A DNA stretch of 64,000 nt from Paenibacillus albus. Its GTDB lineage: Bacteria; Bacillota; Bacilli; Paenibacillales; Paenibacillaceae. The stretch covers positions 3,532,001-3,596,000 of the forward strand of contig NZ_CP034437.1 in the NCBI RefSeq assembly GCF_003952225.1. The letters run 5' to 3'. A model generated the notes under the pieces. It saw only the letters and a program-made list of their open reading frames with translations. It was not told where the DNA came from and searched no databases. Shown here one piece after another: positions 42,875 through 52,030 of this stretch (positions are counted from its first letter, which is position 1; each line of letters starts with the position of its first letter). Position numbers and translations under genes: made by a program.

Positions 42875-43045
42875 TTACTTTAGCATCTTTTGCAGAAAAG
42901 CGATTGGCGTCGAGGACGGATCCAGATCGGACAGACCATACAAGTCACTCCAGCTGTAGATGATCAGAAAGGGCAATAGGCCGATGGCTACGACAGCAAT
43001 CACGAAACCGATCAACATTAATCGGACTGCTTTCCCCGTGTTCAT
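42875..43045 (-). CDS. Small single-span membrane protein
   Basis: A 56-residue protein with one hydrophobic span (LMLIGFVIAVVAIGLLPFLI). It ends LDPSSTPIAFLQKMLK. No family recognised. GGAGGAGATGAGAAGC precedes the ATG at 43045; an earlier ATG at 43087 has no site. It is divergent from the MerR gene. Confidence 0.55.
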   Translation of the reverse strand: MNTGKAVRLMLIGFVIAVVAIGLLPFLIIYSWSDLYGLSDLDPSSTPIAFLQKMLK

Positions 43046-43138
43046 GCTTCTCATCTCCTCCGTAACCTTGTCAAATGCCGCATCCATTATTATTCTATGC
43101 AGGTCGATTCCGGAACTGGTAATAAATTAGAAAAAAAC

Positions 43139-43169
43139 TTACGTTAACGTTAGTAATTTTTGTTATGAT
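43139..43169 (+). promoter_or_regulatory. MerR-type promoter of the merR-MFS pair
   Basis: TTACGT (-35, 43139) and TATGAT (-10, 43164) are 19 bases apart. The long spacer holds ACGTTAACGT, a perfect palindrome, at the place where MerR activators bind to untwist the promoter. Confidence 0.6.
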
Positions 43170-43207
43170 AAAGAATATGACTAGTGGAAAGGAGAAACGA
43201 ATAACGG

Positions 43208-43645
43208 ATGACGAGCGAAACAGCAAAATATACGATGGAAGAAGTGACCGAGCGTCTAGGTATTACGGCGCGAACGCTGCATTATTACGAAGAGATTGGC
43301 CTGTTGCCTGCCGTAACTCGGTCCGAAGGACGCCATCGCTTGTTCGATGAGGCGATGCTGCAGCGGATTGAGCATATTTTGAAGCTGAAGCAAGTGCTTG
43401 GGGCGTCGTTGGTTGAGATCCGCGAAATCATGCAAGCAGAGGAAGAGCTGGACCGTATTCGGGCGACGTACTACGGTGATGGAGCCTCGGACGAAGAGAA
43501 GGACCGGCTGCTTGATGAAGCTGCTCTGCGGCTGCAAGAGATAATTACGCACATTGACGATAAGCTTGTAAAGCTGAGCACGCTTAGACAAGGATTCAGT
43601 GACCGACTTGAGCGAGCTACTCGATTAAAGCATCGATCAGAGTAA
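43208..43645 (+). CDS. MerR-family transcriptional regulator
   Basis: A 145-residue regulator. The HTH is YTMEEVTERLGITARTLHYYEEIGLLP, residues 7-33, followed by a dimerisation coiled coil (residues 82-120). There is no cysteine set for metal binding, so a drug-type ligand is likely. It lies 25 bases before an MFS exporter and behind a 19-base-spacer promoter, a standard MerR-controlled efflux arrangement. Confidence 0.9.
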   Translation: MTSETAKYTMEEVTERLGITARTLHYYEEIGLLPAVTRSEGRHRLFDEAMLQRIEHILKLKQVLGASLVEIREIMQAEEELDRIRATYYGDGASDEEKDRLLDEAALRLQEIITHIDDKLVKLSTLRQGFSDRLERATRLKHRSE

Positions 43646-43670
43646 GCATGGAGGAAGAAGGAGAGTACGT

Positions 43671-45134
43671 ATGGATCAATCGCGAAAATGGTGGATTTTG
43701 TCCGTAACGAGCCTGGGCTCTTTACTATCCGCTCTCAATTTCAGCACACTCATTATTGCACTGCCGGATTTGCTCAAAGGGCTGCACGCCTCACTGCTCC
43801 AAGCGATGTGGGTCATGCTGGCTTATATGGTTGCGCAGACCGTAATGGTGCTTATGGCGGGTTCGCTTGCTGACCGGTTCGGACGCAAACGGATCTATAT
43901 TGCAGGGATGATGTTGTTTACGGTTGTTTCGCTCGTGTGCGGTTTCGCGAATGACGCGCCGCTGCTGATTATACTCCGGATTCTTCAAGGGGTTGGCGGA
44001 GCGATGGTTATGGCCAATAGTACCGCGATCGTTGCGGATGCTTTTCCGAGGGAAGAGCTTGGCAAGGCGCTTGGGATTAACATTATGGTTGTCGCTGTCG
44101 GCCAAATTATCGGGCCTGTGCTCGGCGGCTGGCTGACGACGGCTTTTGGCTGGGAATGGACCTTCTGGTTTAACGTGCCCTTCGGCGTTATCGGAGTGGT
44201 GTGGGGCTTGATGGTCATGGGTGTGAAAGACGACAAGCTTGCAGCTCCGAAGTCTGGCGGGCTTGATCGAGGCGGCGTTATTACGTATGTCATCTCAGTG
44301 ACCGGTCTCTTGATTGCACTGACGTGGGGGCCGATTCAAAGCTGGACTTCGCCTGTAGTCTGGATTTCCGGCGCAGCATTTATCGTGTTCTTCCCTGTGT
44401 TCCTGATTTGTGAGAAAAAGCATCCGAACGCGCTCTTGCATCTGCCGCTGTTCACGAATCGAATCTTCTCCTTCGGGATCATATCCGCGACGTTGAACGC
44501 GATTGCCCGGATGGCTGTCATGTTTATGCTGATCTTCTATTTCCAGGGGGCGCTTGAAAAGGATGCGCTAGTCGCGGGCATTATGACGATTCCACTCGCA
44601 GCTGGGATGCTCGTCGTTTCGCCGCTTGCCGGCAGCCTTGGAGATAAGTATGGGGAGACGATGCCGGCGACGCTTGGCTTATTCCTTAGTATCTTCGGTC
44701 TGGCCGGCTTGGCGCTTGATACCGGGTTGTCGACGCCGTTCTGGCATCTCGCCATCTACATGACGATCATTAGTATTGGTTCGGGGCTGTTCAACTCGCC
44801 GAATTCCAGCAGCATTATGAATGCGGCCGGGGCCAAATATCGCGGCGAAGCTTCCGGGATTCGCTCGCTTACGACAAACATGGGCATGATGCTCAGCATT
44901 GCATTTTCCATGCCGATCGTGACGCACAGCATTCCGCACGAAGCGATGCTGGCGATTTTCTCAGGAACGCAGGTTGGCATGAACGGCGACAAGTCGTCAC
45001 TTAGCGGTTTTATTAGCGGCTTGCATGCCGTATTCTGGTTTATGGCTGCTCTAATGGCGCTTGCTGCTGTCATGTCGTATATGCGTTCGAACAAGAAGGC
45101 GCACAGTCTGGGTCAGTCGATTCATCCGAAGTAA
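43671..45134 (+). CDS. MFS drug exporter, DHA2/EmrB type
   Basis: A 487-residue transporter of the 14-helix H+ antiporter group. Motif A is GSLADRFGRKRIY near residue 65, motif C-like stretch GQIIGPVLGGWLTTAFGW near 143. It would expel drugs in exchange for protons and be induced by the MerR regulator just upstream. GGAAGAAGGAGAGTACGT precedes the ATG. Confidence 0.9.
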   Translation: MDQSRKWWILSVTSLGSLLSALNFSTLIIALPDLLKGLHASLLQAMWVMLAYMVAQTVMVLMAGSLADRFGRKRIYIAGMMLFTVVSLVCGFANDAPLLIILRILQGVGGAMVMANSTAIVADAFPREELGKALGINIMVVAVGQIIGPVLGGWLTTAFGWEWTFWFNVPFGVIGVVWGLMVMGVKDDKLAAPKSGGLDRGGVITYVISVTGLLIALTWGPIQSWTSPVVWISGAAFIVFFPVFLICEKKHPNALLHLPLFTNRIFSFGIISATLNAIARMAVMFMLIFYFQGALEKDALVAGIMTIPLAAGMLVVSPLAGSLGDKYGETMPATLGLFLSIFGLAGLALDTGLSTPFWHLAIYMTIISIGSGLFNSPNSSSIMNAAGAKYRGEASGIRSLTTNMGMMLSIAFSMPIVTHSIPHEAMLAIFSGTQVGMNGDKSSLSGFISGLHAVFWFMAALMALAAVMSYMRSNKKAHSLGQSIHPK

Positions 45135-45218
45135 GTTTAGAAGGAATAGGAAAGCAATGTAAGAAGAATTAGAAATGTTATGTTAGATTAGCAGTTCGCA
45201 AAAGGGGAATTTATTGAA

Positions 45219-46127
45219 ATGCCGGATCGATCCGTATATATGAAATTGTGGGCTGTATCGCTATTATGGGGCTGCAATTATGTGGCAAGCGCATATATGC
45301 TGCGCGATTTCTCGCCAATCTTCTTATCGTTTGCACGGCTTGTCGTCATGTCGTTGTTTCTATTGTCCGTCGCGGCTGTCAATCGTTCAATGCGATGGCC
45401 GAAGAAGCGGGAATGGGGACTTCTGCTGCTTGCAGGCATATCGGGGACGCTGATTAATCAGCTGTTCTATTTCACGGGCTTGCAGCATTCAACCGCTGGC
45501 AATGCGGCTTTGATCATTGCACTGTCGCCGATTGCGACGACGCTGCTGGCACGGATCTTTTTGAAAGAAGAGTTTACTTTGCCGAAGCTGGCAGGTGCAG
45601 TCGTCGCATTGACTGGTGTCATCTGCATCGTCTTGTTCGGAGGTAAGGAGCTCGGGATATCGGTGGGGGATGTTTACTTGCTGCTCGCCATGCTAGGGAT
45701 GTCCGTCAGCCTGCTGTTTATCCGCAAGCTTACCATCGCGATGTCCTCGTATGAAGTGACGATCTATTCCACCGTTATTGGCACGATTCTGATGACGCCT
45801 GCAGTTGCGTATGAAGGGATCGCCGGTCAGCTGCACGGCAGCCATTATGCCATGACATGGCTGCTGCTGATTTCGGTTGCTGTCATCGGTCAAGGCATAA
45901 CAGGCTTTTGGTGGAATCGAGGCATTGCCGTCGTGGGCGCTTCCGTGAGTGCGATGTTTATGAACATTCCGCCGTTCGTTGCGATCATCGTCAGTTATTT
46001 TGTGCTTGGCGATCCGATCAAGCCTGCGCAGATCGCCGGCGGGGTCTTGATTCTCGCTGGTGTTGCGCTTAGCAATATGAAGCGGCGGGCGGCGGTATCG
46101 TCGTCAGCGGCGAGTGTGGACGTATAA
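45219..46127 (+). CDS. DMT/EamA-family transporter
   Basis: A 302-residue protein with ten membrane helices in two EamA halves. The first half has LWGCNYVASAYMLRDFSP, and the second EVTIYSTVIGTILMTP. Members export amino acids or metabolites. It follows the MFS gene by 84 bases on the same strand and ends at a terminator. AAAGGGGAATTTATTGAA precedes the ATG. Confidence 0.88.
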   Translation: MPDRSVYMKLWAVSLLWGCNYVASAYMLRDFSPIFLSFARLVVMSLFLLSVAAVNRSMRWPKKREWGLLLLAGISGTLINQLFYFTGLQHSTAGNAALIIALSPIATTLLARIFLKEEFTLPKLAGAVVALTGVICIVLFGGKELGISVGDVYLLLAMLGMSVSLLFIRKLTIAMSSYEVTIYSTVIGTILMTPAVAYEGIAGQLHGSHYAMTWLLLISVAVIGQGITGFWWNRGIAVVGASVSAMFMNIPPFVAIIVSYFVLGDPIKPAQIAGGVLILAGVALSNMKRRAAVSSSAASVDV

Positions 46128-46140
46128 TTAGGAAAAGGGG

Positions 46141-46171
46141 AAAAGCCGCTAGCTTGCGCTGGCGGCTTTTT
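46141..46171. terminator. Bidirectional terminator
   Basis: AAAAGCCGC and GCGGCTTTTT around a GC-rich loop, between convergent genes. Confidence 0.8.
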
Positions 46172-46186
46172 GTCATGACCAAGTGA

Positions 46187-47845
46187 CTAAGTTGCATTTA
46201 TGAGCGTTGCGCCGAGCAATACGAGCACTCGGTTTGGCGCGGTGCGTTTCAGCACGTAACAGCCGCTGCCGGGTGTAGTTGATGCAGTGGCGATACCGTT
46301 ATCGTTAGGTTTGCAGAAGGCTCCTGGCTGGCAAGTACCGTCGTCGCGGACGAGCAGCTTGCCGACCATGCCGACCGCGAGCCATTCTGGACGGTTTATT
46401 CGCGGGATATACTCCCGGCTCGGATCCCAATCCGGATTCAGCTGAGGCTGGCGTTCTGTACGTTCCGGTACGATTACTTGTCCGTTTGGATTGAGATGAG
46501 CAGGCACGACGACATCATGATAGAGTGTCCGCCCCCATTCATCAGTAAGGTATTTCTGCGGCCAGCTCAGCTCAGCATTGCCAGAGAGAAAAGCAGGTCT
46601 TCCGCTTGAAATACCGACGACGAATGGATCAGATGATGTTGCGATACGGACTTTCTCGCCGACGGCAGTGATGAAGTATCCGGGTTCAATCGGGTTACCG
46701 TCGAACGTCTCGAACATCTCCGCATAGTCGGCTGCGGGGCTGCTGACCGCGCCGTCGATCTTGACGTCGCCGTTATTTTGTATGATTGCTGCCAGCCCAA
46801 GCGAACCAGCACTTGTGCCGTTGGCTAGATACCACGAATATGGTTCCGTGGTTGCCTTGCCATACCGGCCCATAATGTGGACGCCTTCGAGCATATTCGT
46901 CGAAGTACCGACACCTTCGGCATGCGATGCGAGGCCATCGGCTTTGGTGCTGGCACCTTGGGAGTGAGAATAGAGCCCGTATGCAGCTGTATCTATACCT
47001 TCGGCGTGTGAGGCCTGGCCTACCGCAATCGTTTGATTGCCTTCTGCATGTGAATAGGCGCCATACGTCCGCGACAAGTACCCTTCGGAATGAGCGGCTT
47101 CGGCTTGCGAGTAAGTTAATTTGCCTTCTACGTGCGAAGCCAGGCCTAAAGAGTAACAGCCAGAGCCTTCCGCATGCGAAGCTTGACCGCTCGCGAGCGT
47201 ATCTATTCCCTCGGCGTGAGAAGCAAGTCCCGCCGATTCGGCGTGTTGGCCTTCGGCATGCGCATTAGCGGCTGTGGCCGATGTTAGCTGTCCTTCGGCA
47301 TGTGAATTCGGGCCGCTGGCAATCGTGTTCAACCCTTCTGCATGGGCATTCGTTGCGGTGGCAGTTGTCTGCTGCCCTTCACTATGGGCGTTCGTGGCGA
47401 TAGCTGAAGTCATTTGCCCTTCGGCATGAGCTCGATCACCAAGTGCCTGGGTGAGCTCGCCTTCCGCATGCGCATAAAGGCCGCTCGCTTGTGTAGCGCC
47501 GCCTTCTGCATGCGCTGCCGAGCCGAGTGCTTGCGAGGCGTAGCCTTCAGCATGAGCGGCGAAAGCACTCGCTGCCGAGAGGTATCCTTCGGCGTGGGCG
47601 GCTTCTTCCGCCGAGTTGGTGTTGCGGCCTTCTGCATGGCTGTAAAGCCCATGCGCTGCCGAAGCGCCGCCTTCCGCATGCGAAGCAGAGCCAAGAGCTT
47701 GTGTCGCATATCCTTCGGCATGTGCGGCGAATCCACTCCCTGTTGTTTGATATCCTTCGGCATGAGAGGCTGAGCCACTCGCCGTCGTATCCTTGCCCTC
47801 AGCTTCCGAGCATTCGCCGGTAGCTTGAGCGTTACAATCCGCCAT
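46187..47845 (-). CDS. YadA-head-repeat protein with peptidase G2-type C-terminus
   Basis: A 552-residue protein. Residues 10-310 are about 21 copies of a 14-residue repeat with core SHAEG/AHAEG, as in the left-handed beta roll of YadA heads, which assemble as trimers. Then VHIMGRYGKATTEPYSWY and, from about residue 355, SPAADYAEMFETFDGNPIEP, the start of an autoproteolytic G2/IMC domain known from phage appendages, which trims and folds the trimer. The last 100 residues are unassigned. There is no signal peptide. ATG 47845 has AAAGGGGGAATGTAT. No phage genes are nearby, so a spore or cell-surface fibre is more likely than a tail protein (inference). Confidence 0.85.
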   Translation of the reverse strand: MADCNAQATGECSEAEGKDTTASGSASHAEGYQTTGSGFAAHAEGYATQALGSASHAEGGASAAHGLYSHAEGRNTNSAEEAAHAEGYLSAASAFAAHAEGYASQALGSAAHAEGGATQASGLYAHAEGELTQALGDRAHAEGQMTSAIATNAHSEGQQTTATATNAHAEGLNTIASGPNSHAEGQLTSATAANAHAEGQHAESAGLASHAEGIDTLASGQASHAEGSGCYSLGLASHVEGKLTYSQAEAAHSEGYLSRTYGAYSHAEGNQTIAVGQASHAEGIDTAAYGLYSHSQGASTKADGLASHAEGVGTSTNMLEGVHIMGRYGKATTEPYSWYLANGTSAGSLGLAAIIQNNGDVKIDGAVSSPAADYAEMFETFDGNPIEPGYFITAVGEKVRIATSSDPFVVGISSGRPAFLSGNAELSWPQKYLTDEWGRTLYHDVVVPAHLNPNGQVIVPERTERQPQLNPDWDPSREYIPRINRPEWLAVGMVGKLLVRDDGTCQPGAFCKPNDNGIATASTTPGSGCYVLKRTAPNRVLVLLGATLINAT

Positions 47846-47851
47846 ATACAT

Positions 47852-48234
47852 TCCCCCTTTAAACTATGAAAATATGAATCTACACTTTTCCATAATATTA
47901 CATAAATGACTAATCTGATTGGATATATGCGGGGACAAGCGGAGTGAGATGAAGGTGAGCGTGAATTTGGACAGGGAGGGCGAAGGAGGCTTTTGGTTGG
48001 CAGTATAAAGTTAATAAGCAATCGCTCGATTGGATAACCGATATAGCATCTTTTGGCAGATTTAGGAAGGTGATATGGAATTAAGGAGCTAATTATTAGG
48101 GGATATAAGAAATATGTGGAAAAAAGAAAGATAATTGGTTAAGTTTGGTGTTGGTGATGAATGTAAGCGGCAGTCTTGCGGGGAATGTGTGAAGTGTGGC
48201 ATGTGAAGGAATATGGGGTTTTAAGTAACCGCCT
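47852..48234. other. AT-rich intergenic stretch
   Basis: No gene recognised. It is the upstream region of the YadA-like gene; no consensus promoter could be named with confidence. The palindrome array starts at its right end. Confidence 0.4.
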
Positions 48235-48540
48235 GTGAGAGTACGAAATTCAGATTCTCAAACTAGAATTTGTAGCATTATTAAGCTGAGAGTTCCAAGA
48301 TCGAATTCTCAGCGCCCAACCAGGCGATATCGAAGCCAATCTTCGGCTGAGAATCTCAAAATCGAACTCTCAGCTTCGCAGCACCTTCGAAATCGGCCCG
48401 AGAGTTCCAAGATCGAATTCTCAGCTGCCTAACAAGGCGATATCGAAGCCAAGCTTCGGCTGAGAGTCTCAAAACCGAACTCTCAGGCTCGCATCGCCGC
48501 GGAAATCGGCCCGAGAGTTCTAAAATCAATCTCTCAGCCT
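48235..48540. repeat. Intergenic palindrome array 2 (CTGAGAG units, AT-rich core)
   Basis: Six units at 48235, 48296, 48347, 48398, 48460 and 48511 (steps 61, 51, 51, 62, 51). Example: CTGAGAGTTCCAAGATCG then AATTCTCAG. Arms are as in arrays 1 and 3, cores differ. Two spacers (GGCGATATCGAAGCCAA) repeat at a higher order. It begins 20 bases after the AraC gene end. Confidence 0.85.
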
Positions 48541-48559
48541 CGCATCGCCGCCCCCACAA

Positions 48560-49435
48560 CTACCGCCCCCGCCGGTAATCCGACGGGCAGCTCCCCGCGC
48601 TGGATTTGAAAGCACGGCTGAAGGCGTGGATGTTCGCGTAGCCAAGCTGGTCGGCGATGTCTTGCATCGAGAGATGCGTGTACTGGATCATGTTCTTCGC
48701 TTTCTCGATGCGGATGTGCTGATGGTACTGGATGGGCGTCATCTGGAACATCGTTTTGAACAGGTTGATGAGGTAAAACTTGCTCAGATGGAAGCGCTCG
48801 GACAGCTCGTCCAGCTTCACCATGCGATGCGCGTTCTGGTCGATGTAGCTGCGCACCTCAGCCAGCAGCTCCATATGTCCGTCGCTCGACGTCATGCTGC
48901 CCCAATATTGTTCTCGCATCATTTGGGCCAGGATGTTCAGCAAAGCGCCTTTCATCCGCAGCTCGTAGAAAGGAGGCTTCGTCTCAAACTCTCGAATAAG
49001 CTCGAACAACGACTGAGTAATTGGCAGTGCATCTCTCGGGCGAAAATAACTCGGAATATAATAAGGCGGCGAATTCAGCTCATTCACTCGCATCCAGCTT
49101 CGTTCCTTTGCCGTCATAGCTTCCGGCTTCTTGAACGAGACGCCAATTTCACTGCTGATTGTATCCGTGTACAGGTCGAAATGGACATGCGGCTGTCGCA
49201 CGCGAGTTCCGCCGACATTCCGAATGGAATGCCGCTGACCTGGTTTGAAGAAGAAGAAATCCCCGGCAGTCCCGTGATACACGTGATCCTCCACCGTTAC
49301 AAGCAGTTGCCCCTCCATCAGATAGAGCAGCTCGTAGTCCCAAATGACCCTTTCCTCTACCGTCCATGTCTCGTCCAGCACACTGTCAATGGCCACTCGA
49401 ATATAAGGGGAGAGCTTCTCAATCCTCAGCGTCAT
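48560..49435 (-). CDS. AraC-family transcriptional regulator
   Basis: A 291-residue regulator. An N-terminal cupin-type sensing domain (YHGTAGDFFFFKPGQRHS) is followed by two HTH motifs at the end (KLDELSERFHLSKFYLINLF; MQDIADQLGYANIHAFSRAF). It is divergent from the GH172 gene (120 bases), so it probably controls that gene in response to a sugar. ATG 49435 is behind GAGGTGCTATGG; an upstream codon at 49474 has no site. Confidence 0.9.
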   Translation of the reverse strand: MTLRIEKLSPYIRVAIDSVLDETWTVEERVIWDYELLYLMEGQLLVTVEDHVYHGTAGDFFFFKPGQRHSIRNVGGTRVRQPHVHFDLYTDTISSEIGVSFKKPEAMTAKERSWMRVNELNSPPYYIPSYFRPRDALPITQSLFELIREFETKPPFYELRMKGALLNILAQMMREQYWGSMTSSDGHMELLAEVRSYIDQNAHRMVKLDELSERFHLSKFYLINLFKTMFQMTPIQYHQHIRIEKAKNMIQYTHLSMQDIADQLGYANIHAFSRAFKSSAGSCPSDYRRGR

Positions 49436-49555
49436 CCATAGCACCTCAGCAATATTTGATAAATAACTAAACAATATGTGCTATCGGAATTCCATATTAA
49501 CCATTATATAATGAGTTCATCTTAACACAATATATGATACATGAGGTGAATGGGC

Positions 49556-50659
49556 ATGCTGCAAAATAACGGTCTCGGACTAGGACTCGCTTCCGCTCCA
49601 CTCGTCACAAACGCACGGACCCGCTCGATTTCGGCTGAGAATCCGAAAGGCGAGAAAGGGCAGGGCGGCAAAGAAGCAAGCAATCTCGGTACTGCTCGCA
49701 AAGGCAGACCTTGCATCACGCTCAAGCAAGGCGAAATCGCGACACTTGTCGATATTCAAGGTGCAGGCATCATCCAGCACTTCTGGATTACGGTTACCGA
49801 TAAAACAGGCAAAGGCCACGCACAGCAATTCGTGCTCCGTGATCTTGTGCTGCGCATGTTCTGGGACGACGAGGCGACGCCTTCTGTTGAAGTGCCCCTT
49901 GGCGACTTCTTCTGCAATGGTTTCGGCGTTCGCACGAATGTGAACTCGCTGCCGATCTCGGTCGTGCCGACAGGCGGCATGAACTGCTATATCCCGATGC
50001 CGTTCCGCAAATCAGCCAAAATTACGATCGAGAACCAGCATGCCGTCGATATTGACGGTTTCTTCTATACCTTTAACTACTCCCTGGTGGACGAGCTGCC
50101 GGATAATGCGGCCTACTTCCACGCTCAATGGCGCCGGGAGCATGTAACCGAAGTTGCTCAAGACTACACCATTCTTGATAATGTTAAAGGCGCAGGGCAA
50201 TATATTGGAACGTACCTCGCTTGGGCTGCTCTGGAACGCAACTGGTGGGGAGAAGGCGAGATCAAGTTCTTCATGGACGGCGATGAAGAGTGGCCAACTA
50301 TCTGTGGAACAGGTACAGAAGATTACGTCGGCGGCGCATGGTGCTTCAACAATATGACGACGAATGAGCCGGAATCGTACTCGACTCCGTACCTTGGCTA
50401 CAAGTTCTACAAAGAGACAACAGAGATTGATGCCTGGTACGGACACAATGTGCCGATGCATGGCATGTACCGCTGGCATATGCTTGATCCGATCCGCTTC
50501 GAGAGCGATCTGCGCGTTACGATTCAACAGATCGGACATGATCATACGAAGTTGTTCGAGCGTGCCGACGATATTTCGTCAGTTGCGTATTGGTACCAAA
50601 TGGAACCGCACACGCCATTCCCGCAGCTCTTGCCAACTAATAAGAGATGGCCGCGATAA
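49556..50659 (+). CDS. Glycoside hydrolase family 172 protein (DUF2961)
   Basis: A 367-residue DUF2961/GH172 protein. Marks: GAGIIQHFWITV, VPLGDFFCNGFG, the NCYIPMPFRKSA strand and TICGTGTEDYVGGAW with GTExY catalytic acid region. Family members split fructofuranose- and arabinofuranose-containing links (difructose dianhydride I type, D-arabinan). No signal peptide, so it acts on imported oligosaccharides. ATG 49556 is behind GAGGTGAATGGGC. The terminator at 50669 ends the transcript. Confidence 0.87.
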   Translation: MLQNNGLGLGLASAPLVTNARTRSISAENPKGEKGQGGKEASNLGTARKGRPCITLKQGEIATLVDIQGAGIIQHFWITVTDKTGKGHAQQFVLRDLVLRMFWDDEATPSVEVPLGDFFCNGFGVRTNVNSLPISVVPTGGMNCYIPMPFRKSAKITIENQHAVDIDGFFYTFNYSLVDELPDNAAYFHAQWRREHVTEVAQDYTILDNVKGAGQYIGTYLAWAALERNWWGEGEIKFFMDGDEEWPTICGTGTEDYVGGAWCFNNMTTNEPESYSTPYLGYKFYKETTEIDAWYGHNVPMHGMYRWHMLDPIRFESDLRVTIQQIGHDHTKLFERADDISSVAYWYQMEPHTPFPQLLPTNKRWPR

Positions 50660-50668
50660 GAATAGAGC

Positions 50669-50714
50669 AAACGTCCAGAACCCAGAGCTTGGCTCGGGGG
50701 ATGGACGTTTTTTT
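50669..50714 (+). terminator. Terminator of GH172 gene
   Basis: AAACGTCCA and TGGACGTTT around 24 bases, followed by a T run that leads directly into the next promoter. Confidence 0.8.
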
Positions 50715-50716
50715 GT

Positions 50717-50746
50717 TTGACAGGAAACCAAATGGTTGTATATAAT
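50717..50746 (+). promoter_or_regulatory. Consensus sigma-A promoter
   Basis: TTGACA (50717-50722) and TATAAT (50741-50746) are 18 bases apart, both perfect. It drives the DUF1761-like gene. Confidence 0.85.
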
Positions 50747-50769
50747 ACAAAGCGAAACCAAATGGTTTC
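50724..50769 (+). promoter_or_regulatory. Twin operators around the promoter
   Basis: GAAACCAAATGGTT occurs twice, at 50724-50737 and 50754-50767, 30 bases apart (about three helix turns). Each is a near-palindrome (AACCA-TGGTT). One lies between -35 and -10, the other just after the start point, a repressor layout. Confidence 0.75.
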
Positions 50770-50811
50770 GTATTTAAAATCATTATTTTCAACGTAAAGG
50801 GGATATTTAAC

Positions 50812-51261
50812 ATGCTTTCAACAATTAACTACGGTGCAGTTGCAGTTACGGGCGTTCTGTCATTAGTGCTGGGATTTCTATGGATGGCGGTCATCTGGAA
50901 GAAACCCTATCAGCGTGACATGTACGGCAATACAGTAGATCGGACAGCAACGCCAAAACCATCCAAAGCCGGGATGATTCAGTCTTTTGTTCTCTACATT
51001 GTTGTCTCATTCGTCACATCGATTGCGTATGCGGTATGTTTGGAGCTCTTCCGTTCAGGTGGACAAGCCTTCGACTACGATGGCGACAGCTTCGCAAACG
51101 CGTTCTGGTTCACGATGCTGCTGACAGCAGGCTTCACGCTTCCGTTCACAGTCGGCAAGAAGGTATGGCAGTTCAAGAGCTGGACAGTCGTTGCTGTCGA
51201 TACTTCCTATGAAGTCGTTCGTTTCACAATGCTCTTGCTTTTCTTCTGGTACTGGACCTAG
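50812..51261 (+). CDS. DUF1761-like four-span membrane protein
   Basis: A 149-residue protein with about four membrane segments. VLSLVLGFLWMAVIWKKPYQRDM near the start has the DUF1761 look (glycine-rich helix then W-x-x-x-x-W/K-P). Function unknown. It has a consensus promoter covered by two identical operators, so it is tightly controlled. AAGGGGATATTTAAC precedes the ATG. Confidence 0.75.
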   Translation: MLSTINYGAVAVTGVLSLVLGFLWMAVIWKKPYQRDMYGNTVDRTATPKPSKAGMIQSFVLYIVVSFVTSIAYAVCLELFRSGGQAFDYDGDSFANAFWFTMLLTAGFTLPFTVGKKVWQFKSWTVVAVDTSYEVVRFTMLLLFFWYWT

Positions 51262-51331
51262 CAACTGGTGCGACTAGCACTTGGCACGAGGCATGGCGCC
51301 GATCATGCGGAACGGCGCTCCTCCAATAAAC

Positions 51332-51370
51332 AAACCCGGCATCAAGCTCATGAGCTTAATGCCGGGTTTT
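51332..51370. terminator. Bidirectional terminator
   Basis: AAACCCGGCAT and ATGCCGGGTTTT around an inner stem-loop (AAGCTCATGAGCTT), between convergent genes. Confidence 0.85.
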
Positions 51371-51381
51371 CCATTCTGATC

Positions 51382-51726
51382 TCAAGCTCTAGGTGCCCAC
51401 AACATGACCGAAACGCCAATGATACATATGCCAGCACCAAGCCAATCGTAGAAATCAGGCGATTTCTTGTCGACCAGCCAGCCCCACAGCACCGCAAGGA
51501 TAATAAATACGCCGCCGTAGGCTGCATAGACTCGTCCAAAAGAAGGGAAGCTTTGCCACGTTGGAATGATGCCATATAGGACTAGAATTAAACTCCCAGC
51601 TAGTCCGAAGGTCCACGGCCGAGACTCGCGCAGCCATTGCCAAACCAAGTAACCTCCGCCGATTTCGGCCAGTCCCGCTAAGAGGAAGATTGCAATTGCG
51701 AGCAGCAAACGATCATGTCCTTCCAC
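51382..51726 (-). CDS. YnfA/UPF0060 family small transporter-like protein
   Basis: A 114-residue protein with four membrane segments. [17 protein letters not shown] is the family start, and [20 protein letters not shown] the central part. YnfA is an SMR-like protein linked to efflux in enteric bacteria. The start is GTG 51726; a TTG six codons later has the better spaced GGAAGGACATGATCG. Confidence 0.9.
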   Translation of the reverse strand: MEGHDRLLLAIAIFLLAGLAEIGGGYLVWQWLRESRPWTFGLAGSLILVLYGIIPTWQSFPSFGRVYAAYGGVFIILAVLWGWLVDKKSPDFYDWLGAGICIIGVSVMLWAPRA

Positions 51727-52030
51727 GAATTATTTCTTCACGTAGTATAGCTCGAACGAGCAAACGAAGTAAATGGAGCAGGATATCGTAAGCGACAATC
51801 GAAATAGATATGATACACATCCCCGACCTACATACGCTCCAGCCCAACGTTACCAATCCATTGCTCAAATCAGGTGCTCATAGCCGCACAAATGTCACTT
51901 TTAACAATAAATACAGACCAATTGAGCTTTTACGCACGAACCTGCATGAAAAGTCTATATCGAATCTTAAGGAATGCATGCTACATTGCAGATGTCAGGG
52001 TCACCTGAACATTGCTTAAGGGGGGTTCAC
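51727..52030. other. Divergent control region before the sugar transporter
   Basis: 304 bases between ynfA-like (minus) and the binding-protein gene (plus). No gene recognised; a promoter for the transporter must be here, but no consensus pair stands out. Confidence 0.4.
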
